This document shows positions 33,080-42,025 of a DNA stretch of 64,000 nucleotides, piece after piece (position 1 is the first letter of the stretch; the number at the start of each line of letters is the position of its first letter). The DNA comes from Desulfovibrio sp. UIB00. Lineage in GTDB: Bacteria; Desulfobacterota; Desulfovibrionia; Desulfovibrionales; Desulfovibrionaceae. Below the pieces are notes generated by a model. The model was not told the DNA's origin. It saw only the letters and a program-made list of their open reading frames with translations, and did not search any database. The translations under genes and the position numbers were made by a program. Where the stretch lies: positions 248,001 to 312,000 of the forward strand of contig NZ_JAETXJ010000002.1 in NCBI RefSeq assembly GCF_022508225.1, given 5' to 3'.

Positions 33080-34414
33080 ATGGGAACAACGGGTGCTCTG
33101 ATTATTCTTGGTGTGACGATCGTCGGCATCGTGTTGCTGTGCGTGCGTTACAGGGTTCATGCATTTTTGGCGTTGATGGCTGCCTGCGCCTTTTTGGGGA
33201 TTGCCAGCGGCATGCCCCTGGGGGCCATTGGCTCGTCCATTGAAAAGGGTATGGGCAATACCTTGGGCTTTCTGGCTCCCATCCTGGCGCTGGGCGCGTT
33301 CATGGGCAAGATGCTCGAAGTCTCGGGCGGCGCGCAGCGGCTCGCCAAATCGCTTATTGGCGTTTTTGGTCAGACCAAGGCCTACTGGGCCATGCTCATT
33401 ATCGGCTATATTTGCGGTATCCCGGTGTTTGCCCAGGTGGGCATGGTGCTGTTGATGCCTCTGGCCTTCTCCATTTCCAAGGAATCCAAGCTTTCCATCC
33501 TGCTGGTGGCGCTTTCGCTCTACACTGGCCTGCTGGTTGTGCACTGCGTTGTGCCGCCGCATCCCGCAGCCATGGCCATTGCCAAGGAACTGAACGCCGA
33601 TGTGGGCAAGGTGATCCTTTACGGCCTCGTTCTGGTGGTGCCCGGCGCCATCATCGGCGGCCCCATCTTTGCCAAGTACATCAGCAAAAACATCATTGTG
33701 CCGCTGCCTGAAGGGGCCGTTACCACGGTTATCAGCAAGGATGGCCGCGACCTGCCCAACTTTGGCGGAACCCTGCTGCTGACACTGCTGCCGCTGATCC
33801 TCATGATCGGCAAGACCGTGGTGGAATTTTCCTCCAGCAAGGATGCGCCCTACATGCCCCTGGTGGAATTTTTGGGCCACCCTGTGATCGCCCTGTTCAT
33901 TTCCGCCGTGGCTTCCCTGATCTTCCTTGGCGTGAAGCGGGGCTTCAGCTCCGTTGAGCTGAGCGGCTTTTGCGACAAATCCCTCCTGCCCATGGTTTCC
34001 ATTCTGCTGGTCATTGGCGCTGCGGGCAGCTTTAACAAGGTCATCATGGATTCCGGCATGGGCAACGTTCTTAAGGACGTACTGGTCACGCTCAACATGC
34101 ACCCGGTCATCATGGCCTGGCTGATTGCTTCCATCATGCGCTTTGCCCTTGGCAGCGCCACCGTCGCCATGATGACGGCTGCGGGTTTTATCAGCCCTGT
34201 GCTGGCCGTGCATCCTGTTGACCCTGCGCTCATGTGCATTTCCATTGGCGCGGGCGCCATTGGCTGGTCGCATGTTACGGACTCCGGCTTCTGGTTTTTC
34301 CGCGAATTCCTGAACATGTCGGTCAAAGACATGTACCTGTCCTTCACGCTGTCTGGCTGCATCGTGTCGATCATCACGGCGATATTCTGCTACCTGGCAT
34401 CGTTTGTTATCTAA
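33080..34414 (+). CDS. yjhF: GntP-family sugar-acid permease (YjhF-like)
   Basis: This 444-residue membrane protein with twelve or so helices belongs to the GntP gluconate:H+ symporter family. Segments such as GFLAPILALGAFMGKMLEVSGGAQRLA, FAQVGMVLLMPLAFSISKE and VVPPHPAAMAIA are characteristic. With the aldolase and dehydratase that follow, its substrate is inferred to be D-xylonate or a similar aldonate. GAGGGTGACC precedes the ATG. Confidence 0.88.
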   Translation: MGTTGALIILGVTIVGIVLLCVRYRVHAFLALMAACAFLGIASGMPLGAIGSSIEKGMGNTLGFLAPILALGAFMGKMLEVSGGAQRLAKSLIGVFGQTKAYWAMLIIGYICGIPVFAQVGMVLLMPLAFSISKESKLSILLVALSLYTGLLVVHCVVPPHPAAMAIAKELNADVGKVILYGLVLVVPGAIIGGPIFAKYISKNIIVPLPEGAVTTVISKDGRDLPNFGGTLLLTLLPLILMIGKTVVEFSSSKDAPYMPLVEFLGHPVIALFISAVASLIFLGVKRGFSSVELSGFCDKSLLPMVSILLVIGAAGSFNKVIMDSGMGNVLKDVLVTLNMHPVIMAWLIASIMRFALGSATVAMMTAAGFISPVLAVHPVDPALMCISIGAGAIGWSHVTDSGFWFFREFLNMSVKDMYLSFTLSGCIVSIITAIFCYLASFVI

Positions 34415-34435
34415 CAGAGCTATATGGAGAGTATG

Positions 34436-35314
34436 ATGAAATATATAACGCCCACACTTACCGCGCTGAAAAGCAAAACAGAAATCGACGTGCAGTCGTG
34501 CCTCAAACATTACGACTTTCTTATTAATGCCGGTATTGACGGTGCGGCCATATTTGGCAGTTCCGGTGAGTTTCCGCATCTTTCTGTTGAAGAACGCAAG
34601 AGCCTGATTTCTGCGGCCATCAAGCATATCGACCGCCGTATGCAGGTGCTGATCGGCACTGGCGACATGCGGGTTGAAGAATGCGTCGCCATGTCCAACT
34701 TTGCCTTTGAGCAGGGCGCGGACGGCGTGATGGTGGTGGGGCCGTGGTACTTTGCCCTCACCGATGCGGATGTGATGAGCTACTTCGGCGCGGTGGCGGA
34801 GCAGGTGCGCGGCAAGGTGTACATCTACAACTACCCTGACCGCACCGGGTACAGCATTTCGCCCAGCGTGGTGCTTGAACTCGCCCGCCGATATCCCAAC
34901 ATTGTGGGCATCAAGGACACCATTCCTGACATGGCCCACACGGTGGAGCTTATCCAGACCGTCAAGGGCAACATCCCATCCTTTGAAGTATTGAGCGGCT
35001 TTGATCATAACTTTGCGTCAAACGTTCTGGCTGGCGGCGACGGCTGCATTGCGGCTGTTTCCAACGTGCGCCCCGACCTGTGCGTGGCATGGCGCGATGC
35101 CATGAAGGCCCGCGATTTTGACGGCACCATGAAGTATCAGCAGTTGTTCAACCGCATTGTGGGTGTGTACGGATTCTCCTCACCCTTTATGGCGGCCATG
35201 AAGGGCCTGCTTGTGGATGCGGGCATTTTTGCCTCTGCCACGGTTGCGTCCCCCTATCAGGAGGCAACTTCTGCCCAGATGTTTGCCGTGCGGGAATTCA
35301 TGCGCGGTTTTTAA
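34436..35314 (+). CDS. yjhH: DapA-family 2-keto-3-deoxy sugar acid aldolase (YjhH-like)
   Basis: This 292-residue TIM-barrel lyase of the dihydrodipicolinate synthase family has the Schiff-base lysine K160 (NIVGIKDT), the catalytic tyrosine in YIYNYPDRTGY and the GSSGEFPHLS phosphate/carboxylate loop. In E. coli, YjhH cleaves 2-keto-3-deoxy-D-xylonate to pyruvate and glycolaldehyde; the dehydratase next door makes this role likely. Three in-frame ATGs lie at 34424, 34433 and 34436; the last has GGAG at the best distance. Confidence 0.85.
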   Translation: MKYITPTLTALKSKTEIDVQSCLKHYDFLINAGIDGAAIFGSSGEFPHLSVEERKSLISAAIKHIDRRMQVLIGTGDMRVEECVAMSNFAFEQGADGVMVVGPWYFALTDADVMSYFGAVAEQVRGKVYIYNYPDRTGYSISPSVVLELARRYPNIVGIKDTIPDMAHTVELIQTVKGNIPSFEVLSGFDHNFASNVLAGGDGCIAAVSNVRPDLCVAWRDAMKARDFDGTMKYQQLFNRIVGVYGFSSPFMAAMKGLLVDAGIFASATVASPYQEATSAQMFAVREFMRGF

Positions 35315-35463
35315 GGCATTTCAAGCGTGAAATGCCCAGATGGAGCAATCGGCGTTGGTTACGCAGACGCCGTCACGGTTTCAGGGCCTTGTAATGATGC
35401 AAAGGGCGGCCTCCCCCAGGCCGCCCGCTGAAACCGGCAACTTCTCAACAAAGAGAGTATGCT

Positions 35464-37434
35464 ATGTCCATTGCAGATATTTACGCCAATCCGCAGAACG
35501 ATGTATATGATGTAAAGACCCATGCTTCCGGCCCCAAGGGTTCGCTGCCGCTCACTGGCGACATGCTGCGCGAACTGCCCTGCGGTGATATTTTCGGCAT
35601 GACCCTGGATGCGGGCATGGGCTGGAAGCCCGAAGATATTCTTGGCCCCAACGTGCTGATCATCAGCACCCTTGGCGGCAAGCGCAACGACGACGGCACC
35701 CCCGATGCCCTGGGCCTGCACGTGGGCCACTGGGAGCTGGGATTGCAGATTTCCGCCGCCAGCAAGGAGATCAAACAGCAGAAGGGCGTGCCTTTTGCCT
35801 CATACGTGACCGACCCCTGCGACGGTCGCACCCAGGGCACCACTGGCATGTATGACTCCCTGCCCTTCCGTAACGATGCTGCCATGGTCTTCCGCAGGCA
35901 GATCCGCTCCCTGCCCACCGTTGGCGCTGTTATCGGCGTTGCCAGCTGCGACAAGGGTCTGCCCGCAACCATGATGGCTCTGGCCTCCATGCACGACCTG
36001 CCCTGCGTGCTCGTGCCCGGCGGTTCGACCCTGCCCCCCACCGACGGCGAAGACCTCGGCAAGGTGCAGACCATCGGCGCGCGTTACTCCAACAATGAAC
36101 TGAGCCTTGAGGACGCAGCCCGCCTTGGCTGCCGCGCCTGCGGTTCCGCTGGCGGCGGCTGCCAGTTCCTCGGCACTGCCGGCACTTCGCAGGTTGTGGC
36201 CGAAGGTCTTGGTCTGGCCCTGCCGCACACGGCCCTTGCCCCCTCTGGCGAACCCGTGTGGGTGGAAGTGGGCCGTCAGTCGGCCAAGGCCGTGATGGGC
36301 CTGCTGAAAAAAGGCATCACCATCAAGGATATCATCACCGACAAGGCCATTGAAAACGCCATGATGGTGCATGCGGCCTTTGGCGGTTCCACCAACCTGC
36401 TGCTGCATCTGCCCGCCATTGCCCATGCGGGCGGTTGCCATCGCCCCACGGTGGAAGACTGGGCTCGTGTGAACAGCATGGCCCCCCGTCTGGTCAGCGT
36501 GCTGCCCAACGGCCCCGTGTATCATCCCACTGTCCGCGCCTTTATGGCTGGCGGCGTGCCGGAAGTCATGCTGCACCTGCGCGACCTTGGCCTGCTGCAT
36601 CTGGACGCACTCACCGTTACCGGCCATACCGTGGGCGAAAACCTTGAATGGTGGGAAAAGAGCGAACGCCGCGCCCACTTCCGCCGCATGCTCAAGGAGC
36701 TGGACAACGTGGAGCCGGACGATGTGATCATGTCGCCCGCCCGCGCCAAAGAACGCGGCCTGACCTCCACCATTACCTTCCCTGTGGGCAACATTGCGCC
36801 CGAGGGTTCGGTCATCAAGTCCACGGCCATTGACCCCACGGTCATCGATGCTGACGGCGTTTACCGCCACACGGCGGCCATCAAGGTTTTCACCGCCGAG
36901 CCTGACGCCATCAAGGCCATCAAGGCCGGAAAGATCGAAAAGGGCGATATGCTGGTGGTTATCGGCGGCGGCCCCTGCGGCACCGGTATGGAAGAAACCT
37001 ATCAGCTCACCTCGGCGCTCAAGCATCTGTCGTATGGCAAATATGTGTGCCTGCTGACGGACGCGCGCTTCTCCGGCGTTTCCACCGGTGCGTGCGTGGG
37101 CCATATCGGGCCGGAAGCACTGGTGGGCGGCCCTGTTTCCAAGCTGCGCGACGGCGATATTGTGGAAATGGTCGTGGACTGCAACAAGCTGGAAGGCCGC
37201 GTCAACTTTATCGGCACTGACCCGCAGCATCCCCTCACGCCTGAGGAAGGCGCCAAGGTACTTGCCGGGCGTGAAACCCACCCCGGCCTCAAGCCCGCGC
37301 CCGCCCTGCCTGACGACACCCGCCTGTGGGCGGCTTTGCAGGCCGTGAGCGGCGGCACCTGGGGCGGCAGCGTGTATGATGTGGACAAGATTGTCACAGT
37401 GCTCGAGGCTGGCAAAAAAGCCCTGGGCATGTAG
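35464..37434 (+). CDS. yjhG: D-xylonate dehydratase, YjhG/YagF family
   Basis: This 656-residue protein of the IlvD/Edd family has the length of E. coli YjhG and YagF. Iron-sulfur and active-site cysteines are in VTDPCDGRTQG, GVASCDKGLPATMM and GSAGGGCQFLGTAGTSQ. It dehydrates D-xylonate to 2-keto-3-deoxy-xylonate, feeding the aldolase upstream. The enzyme needs a Fe-S cluster, which suits an anaerobe. A purine-rich AAAGAGAG precedes the ATG. The terminator at 37464-37496 ends the operon. Confidence 0.92.
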   Translation: MSIADIYANPQNDVYDVKTHASGPKGSLPLTGDMLRELPCGDIFGMTLDAGMGWKPEDILGPNVLIISTLGGKRNDDGTPDALGLHVGHWELGLQISAASKEIKQQKGVPFASYVTDPCDGRTQGTTGMYDSLPFRNDAAMVFRRQIRSLPTVGAVIGVASCDKGLPATMMALASMHDLPCVLVPGGSTLPPTDGEDLGKVQTIGARYSNNELSLEDAARLGCRACGSAGGGCQFLGTAGTSQVVAEGLGLALPHTALAPSGEPVWVEVGRQSAKAVMGLLKKGITIKDIITDKAIENAMMVHAAFGGSTNLLLHLPAIAHAGGCHRPTVEDWARVNSMAPRLVSVLPNGPVYHPTVRAFMAGGVPEVMLHLRDLGLLHLDALTVTGHTVGENLEWWEKSERRAHFRRMLKELDNVEPDDVIMSPARAKERGLTSTITFPVGNIAPEGSVIKSTAIDPTVIDADGVYRHTAAIKVFTAEPDAIKAIKAGKIEKGDMLVVIGGGPCGTGMEETYQLTSALKHLSYGKYVCLLTDARFSGVSTGACVGHIGPEALVGGPVSKLRDGDIVEMVVDCNKLEGRVNFIGTDPQHPLTPEEGAKVLAGRETHPGLKPAPALPDDTRLWAALQAVSGGTWGGSVYDVDKIVTVLEAGKKALGM

Positions 37435-37463
37435 CAGACCCCTTAGACTGATAGTGCAATAAA

Positions 37464-37496
37464 AAAGGGCCGTCCCGTGATTCGGGGCGGCCCTTT
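37464..37496. terminator. Bidirectional terminator between yjhG and mtaD
   Basis: AAAGGGCCGTCCCG (37464-37477) pairs with CGGGGCGGCCCTTT (37483-37496) with a single G-T pair and A/T-rich shoulders, between convergent genes. Confidence 0.85.
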
Positions 37497-37518
37497 GACA
37501 TAGACAAATGAAAAACTG

Positions 37519-38838
37519 TTACGCGCCAGACGCCTCAAGCACAAAGCGGCGCACGTTGCGCATTTCTTCGCACAGGGCAGGGTAGTCGAAGCGGGTAAAG
37601 CGCCCGTCCTGATACAGAACCTCGCCGCCCACCATGGTCATGCGGGTTTCCATGCCCGTGGCCGCATACACAAGGTGCGACACTTCATTATACATGGGTT
37701 GCAGGTTCGGTTCGTTGAGATCAAGGGCCACGCAGTCGGCTGCCTTGCCGGGGGCCAGCGAGCCAAGGCGTTCATCGTGCATGGCGGCTGCGCCGCCGAG
37801 GGTCGCCATATCCAGCACCTGCGCCGCAGGCAGCAGTGTGGGATCAAGCCCTGTGAGCTTGTGCAGCAGGGCGGCGCGGCCCATTTCTGAAAACATGTTC
37901 AGCCTGTTGTTGCTGGCAGCGCCATCCGTGCCAAGGCCCACATGCATGCCGCGCGCCAGCATGGCCGCCACCGGAGCAGCGCCCGAGGCCAGCTTCATGT
38001 TGGACGATGGATTGTGGGCCACCACGGCCTTTTGCCGGGCCAGCAGGTCAAGCTCCGCCGAGGTCACATCCACCACATGGGCAAGGGTGCAGGGCACGTC
38101 GAGCAGGCCGAGACCACGGCAGTATTCCATAGGCCTTTTGCCCTGGGCAGACAGACATATCTGCGTTTCTGACGGGGTTTCCGCCAGATGAATGTGCAGG
38201 GGCAGGGCCAGCTCCTGCGCGAGGTCGCGGCAGGCTGTCAGAATCTCCGGTGTGGTGGTGTAGACGCTGTGCGGGTTCACGGCCACACGCAGGCGCTCGT
38301 GATTGCGATATTTTTCCGCCAGGGCGCGGGTGGCGTGCAGCGCTGCCTCCGGCCCTGGAAAAGCCGCAGAGGGAAAGGCAAAAACCGCTTCGCCGCCCAG
38401 GCAGCGCAGACCTGCCGTGTCGGCGGCTTCAAAGACCGATTCTTCAAAAAGATACATGTCCACGCAGGCGGTGGTGCCCGTGCGCAGCATTTCCGCATAG
38501 CCAAGCAGGCTGCCGAGGCGCACCATTTCCGGCGTCAGCTTTTGCTCAACTGGGAAAATTCGCTGGTTCAGCCAGTCCATGAGCGGCATGTCGTCGGCAA
38601 GGCCGCGCAGGAAGGTCATGGCTGCATGGGTGTGGGCGTTGACGAGGCCCGGCAGAACGAGCATGTTTTCGAGGTGCAGGGTGTTGCCGGACTGCCAGTT
38701 CTGGATAATTTCGGCGGTGGGGCCGACTGCGGCAACCAGACCCTTGTCGATGGCCAGAGAGGCCTTTTCTATAACGCGGCGCTGCTCGTCCTGAGTGACG
38801 ATGCAGGCGGCATGGAGCAATGTGTCGCAGTGGCGCAT
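37519..38838 (-). CDS. mtaD: 5-methylthioadenosine / S-adenosylhomocysteine deaminase
   Basis: This 439-residue amidohydrolase contains NAHTHAAMTFLRGLADD, LPLHIHLAETPSE, CTLAHVVDVTSAEL and GLGTDGAASNNRLNMFSEM, which together define the MtaD group. It deaminates methylthioadenosine and S-adenosylhomocysteine to inosine derivatives, an anaerobic way to recycle SAM by-products. GGAGAAACGC precedes the ATG. It is divergent from the following hydrolase gene. Confidence 0.9.
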   Translation of the reverse strand: MRHCDTLLHAACIVTQDEQRRVIEKASLAIDKGLVAAVGPTAEIIQNWQSGNTLHLENMLVLPGLVNAHTHAAMTFLRGLADDMPLMDWLNQRIFPVEQKLTPEMVRLGSLLGYAEMLRTGTTACVDMYLFEESVFEAADTAGLRCLGGEAVFAFPSAAFPGPEAALHATRALAEKYRNHERLRVAVNPHSVYTTTPEILTACRDLAQELALPLHIHLAETPSETQICLSAQGKRPMEYCRGLGLLDVPCTLAHVVDVTSAELDLLARQKAVVAHNPSSNMKLASGAAPVAAMLARGMHVGLGTDGAASNNRLNMFSEMGRAALLHKLTGLDPTLLPAAQVLDMATLGGAAAMHDERLGSLAPGKAADCVALDLNEPNLQPMYNEVSHLVYAATGMETRMTMVGGEVLYQDGRFTRFDYPALCEEMRNVRRFVLEASGA

Positions 38839-38950
38839 GCGTTTCTCCGCAGACAGGTTGGCGTGATATTTCTATTAACGACGCGAGATTTCAGGTGTAG
38901 CGCCCTGGCTCGCGCTTGGCAAGAGTTCTTGCCGTACCGGGTGAAATGGC

Positions 38951-39745
38951 GTGAACAGCATGCGTTGTCTGGTCTTGCACGGTCTGGCGGGGAGCCCTTT
39001 TGAGGTACGGCCTGTGGCCGATGCCCTTGAAGCTGCGGGCCATGTTGCCCTGTGCCCCGTGCTGCCGGGACATGCCGCCTCGGAAGAAGAATATCTGGCA
39101 AGTTCATACTCGCAGTGGCTTGACTGCGCCCGCGCAGCCTACCTTGAGCAGTGCGCGGGCGGGCCCGTGCTGCTGGCTGGCTACTCGCTGGGCGGGCTGC
39201 TGGCGCTGAACATTGCCGCAGAGGCCGCCGAGGGGCGACTTCCGGCCCTGGCGGGCCTGGCCCTGCTGGCAACGCCGCTTTTCTTGTGGCGTATGCATCC
39301 CTTTTTCCTTGCTGACTGGCGCATGCCGCTGCTGCCCCTGTGGTGCCGTTTGCAGCCAGTGCGGCAGTTGCCGCCACGGTCTGCGGCGAGCCGGGCCGTT
39401 GCCCCCTGGCAGGGACACGAAACCCTGTGCTCGTACCGCCACTTGCAGCAATTGGCGCTGGCGCAAAAAAAGGCGAGGGCGGCTCTTGGCGGGATATCTG
39501 TGCCGTTGTGCGCCGTGCAGCTATATAGTGATGGAGTATGCCCGCCCTTCAATTCCAGTTTTCTGGTTGAGCAGTGCGGCGCGACTGATGCGAGGCTGCA
39601 TCTTTTGCGGGTAACAAGCCCTCACGGCGGGCATTTGCCAACAACGCACGTGGAAAGCCGTGGCCGCGTGGCCGCCATTGTCGCTGCCTTTGCCAGCGAA
39701 GTGGCGGCGGGAAAGGCTTGCAAGATTGCGCCGCAGCGTATATAG
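38951..39745 (+). CDS. Alpha/beta hydrolase (carboxylesterase-like)
   Basis: This protein of about 264 residues has VLHGLAGSPFEVRPVADAL near the start (oxyanion-hole region), the nucleophile elbow GYSLGG, and a late histidine in SPHGGHLP. It resembles small serine carboxylesterases and monoacylglycerol-lipase-like enzymes; the substrate is unknown. The start is uncertain: GTG 38951 has GGTGA upstream, while ATG 38960 would remove three residues. Confidence 0.7.
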   Translation: MNSMRCLVLHGLAGSPFEVRPVADALEAAGHVALCPVLPGHAASEEEYLASSYSQWLDCARAAYLEQCAGGPVLLAGYSLGGLLALNIAAEAAEGRLPALAGLALLATPLFLWRMHPFFLADWRMPLLPLWCRLQPVRQLPPRSAASRAVAPWQGHETLCSYRHLQQLALAQKKARAALGGISVPLCAVQLYSDGVCPPFNSSFLVEQCGATDARLHLLRVTSPHGGHLPTTHVESRGRVAAIVAAFASEVAAGKACKIAPQRI

Positions 39746-39851
39746 AAATTGGCTGGCATTGCGCGAAAATCGGGCGCGGGCAACCTTTTGCCCTTGCCGA
39801 TGCCGGGCGGTACTTTTTTAATGCTATACCCACACCCTATGGAGGTGCGTT

Positions 39852-40202
39852 TTGTTTGAATCCTTAGCTTATGCCATGGGCACGCCTCAGGCCGGGGCCG
39901 CTCCCGCCAGCGGACAGGAAATGCTGATGCAGTTTCTGCCCCTCATCGTCATGTTTGTCATTTTCTGGTTCCTGCTTATCCGTCCCCAGCAGAAGCGGGC
40001 CAAGGCCCACAAGCAGATGCTGTCCGAACTGAAGCGCGGCGACCACGTTATGACCTCCAGCGGCCTGCTTGGTCGTATTCTTGAGATCGACGATGAACAG
40101 GTGCTTCTTGAAAGCGGCGAAGCCAAGGTGCGCGTTTCTCGCGGCGCCATCGGCGGCGTTGTGCCTGTCAAGGGCGGCAAGGACACCAAGGAAGAAAAGT
40201 AG
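39852..40202 (+). CDS. yajC: Preprotein translocase subunit YajC
   Basis: This 116-residue protein has one membrane helix (LPLIVMFVIFWFLLI, about residues 28-42), followed by the family motif RPQQKRAKAHKQMLSELKRGDHV and a small SH3-like cytoplasmic domain. YajC associates with SecDF-SecYEG and the YidC insertase. Translation starts at TTG 39852 with a strong GGAGG seven bases upstream. secD and secF follow. Confidence 0.93.
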   Translation: MFESLAYAMGTPQAGAAPASGQEMLMQFLPLIVMFVIFWFLLIRPQQKRAKAHKQMLSELKRGDHVMTSSGLLGRILEIDDEQVLLESGEAKVRVSRGAIGGVVPVKGGKDTKEEK

Positions 40203-40427
40203 CAGGTCGCTTTGGCGGCTTGTGTCTGCCTCTGCCAGGCGGGCAAAGTGCATGGCCCATGAGCTGGACTGGCGGTTGCCGGATCGGCTCAAGGGCTTTT
40301 GCCTCTTGACGTGCCCGGATTTTCGGGTCTTCGGAGTTTCCGGCTTTGTCGGTAGCCCTGCGGCTGTCCCTCAAGGGATAGCCGCGCGGTTGCGGCAAAG
40401 CTTAATCTGTTGTGTGGAAGGTGAACG
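40203..40427 (+). other. Long yajC-secD spacer with a hairpin
   Basis: These 225 bases separate two genes that are usually almost contiguous. A hairpin GCGGCT-G-TCCCT / AGGGA-T-AGCCGC spans 40360-40385, about 40 bases before secD. No promoter is clear. Confidence 0.4.
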
Positions 40428-42008
40428 ATGGGTCTGCTCTGGCGCTTGTCCATAGCCATCATGGTTTTTGTGTTGTCCCTTGTTTACGCGCTCCCCAGCG
40501 TTCCCTATCTGGGAACAGCTCTTGAGCGCGTTCTGCCGTCGAGCAAAATCAATCTCGGCCTTGACCTCAAGGGCGGCATCCATCTGACGCTTGGCGTTGA
40601 CGTTGCCAAGGCCGTGAGCAATTCGCTGGCCCTGACCGGGCAGGATTTGCGCCGCGTGGCCGAAGATGAAAAGATTGTTGTGTTGCGCCCCCGCGTGGTG
40701 GGCGGCACCGCTCTTGAATTCGTGCTGCCGCGCGCGGAAAACGAACCGAAGTTTCGCGAGCTGCTGGCCCGACAGTTCCCGCAGTTGAACGTAGGCGAAC
40801 CGCAGGCGGGCGAAGCCGGGCAGTTGCGCTATGTGGCCCACTTCACCGCAGCGGAAGTCAAGCGCATTGAAGACCTTTCGCTTGATCAGGCCCTGCGCAC
40901 CATCCGCAACCGTATTGACCAGTTCGGCGTGGCCGAGCCCGATATCCGCAAACAGGCTGGCAACCGTATTCAGGTGCAGTTGCCGGGTATTTCTGACCCG
41001 CGCCGCGCCGTGCAGGTTATCGGCCAGACCGCGCACCTCGAGTTCCATCTGGTGCGCGAGGACGTTGACCCCGGCAAGGCCGTGCTGCCCCCCGGCGTGA
41101 TCGCGCTGCCCATGCTGGAGAAAAACCCCGGCCAGCAGCAGAAAGAAACCCTCATCGCTGTTGAAAAGGACGCCATGCTCACGGGCGAAGACGTGTCGGA
41201 CGCCCGGCCCGCCTTTGACAACATGAACCAGTCCTACGTTACCCTGAATTTTAATGCTCGCGGTGCGCGTATTTTTGAACGCGTCACCGGTGAAAATGTG
41301 GGCCGTCGCATGGCCATTGTGCTTGATGGCAAGGTGTATTCCGCCCCTTCCATCCGCGAGCGCATCGGTGGGGGCAGAGCCAGTATTTCTGGCAGCTTCA
41401 CCACTGCCGAATCTCAGGATCTTGCCATTGTGCTGCGCGCAGGTTCCCTGCCCGCGCCTGTTTCTGTACTTGAAGAGCGCACGGTGGGCCCCTCTCTGGG
41501 TCAGGAAGCCATCGACAGCGGCATCCGCGCTGCCATGGTTGGCGCTGTGGGCGTGGTGCTGTTCATCGGCGTCTACTACGGTTTGAGCGGCCTCATTGCC
41601 GACGTCATGCTCTGCTTTACCATGCTTATTGTCATGGCGGGCATGGGCGCTTTTGGCGCAACCCTGACGCTGCCGGGCATAGCTGGTATCGTTTTGACCA
41701 TCGGTATGGCGGTTGACGCCAACGTGCTGATCTATGAACGCATACGAGAGGAAATACGGCTGGGCCTCACGCCGCTTGCCGCAGTGCGCGCAGGCTTTGA
41801 CCGCGCGGCCATTTCCATTACAGACTCCAACCTCACGTCCATCATTGTGACCGTCATCCTGTACCAGTTCGGCACCGGCCCCATTCGTGGCTTTGCCGTA
41901 ACGCTGGGACTGGGCATCGTGGCCTCCATGTTTACGGCCATCTTTGTATCGCGGGCCATCTTTGAGGAGTGGGCGCGGCATTGCGGCCCCAAGGGCATCA
42001 GCATCTAG
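40428..42008 (+). CDS. secD: Protein translocase subunit SecD
   Basis: This 526-residue protein has an N-terminal helix and a periplasmic head beginning with the LGLDLKGGIHLTLGVD motif. The C-terminal five-helix RND-like domain contains GIAGIVLTIGMAVDANVLIYERIREE. With SecF it uses the proton gradient to help pull exported proteins through SecYEG. Length is slightly short because the periplasmic head is compact. GGAAGGTGA precedes the ATG; secF is 17 bases downstream. Confidence 0.96.
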   Translation: MGLLWRLSIAIMVFVLSLVYALPSVPYLGTALERVLPSSKINLGLDLKGGIHLTLGVDVAKAVSNSLALTGQDLRRVAEDEKIVVLRPRVVGGTALEFVLPRAENEPKFRELLARQFPQLNVGEPQAGEAGQLRYVAHFTAAEVKRIEDLSLDQALRTIRNRIDQFGVAEPDIRKQAGNRIQVQLPGISDPRRAVQVIGQTAHLEFHLVREDVDPGKAVLPPGVIALPMLEKNPGQQQKETLIAVEKDAMLTGEDVSDARPAFDNMNQSYVTLNFNARGARIFERVTGENVGRRMAIVLDGKVYSAPSIRERIGGGRASISGSFTTAESQDLAIVLRAGSLPAPVSVLEERTVGPSLGQEAIDSGIRAAMVGAVGVVLFIGVYYGLSGLIADVMLCFTMLIVMAGMGAFGATLTLPGIAGIVLTIGMAVDANVLIYERIREEIRLGLTPLAAVRAGFDRAAISITDSNLTSIIVTVILYQFGTGPIRGFAVTLGLGIVASMFTAIFVSRAIFEEWARHCGPKGISI

Positions 42009-42025
42009 CGCGCCGGGAGGCAATT

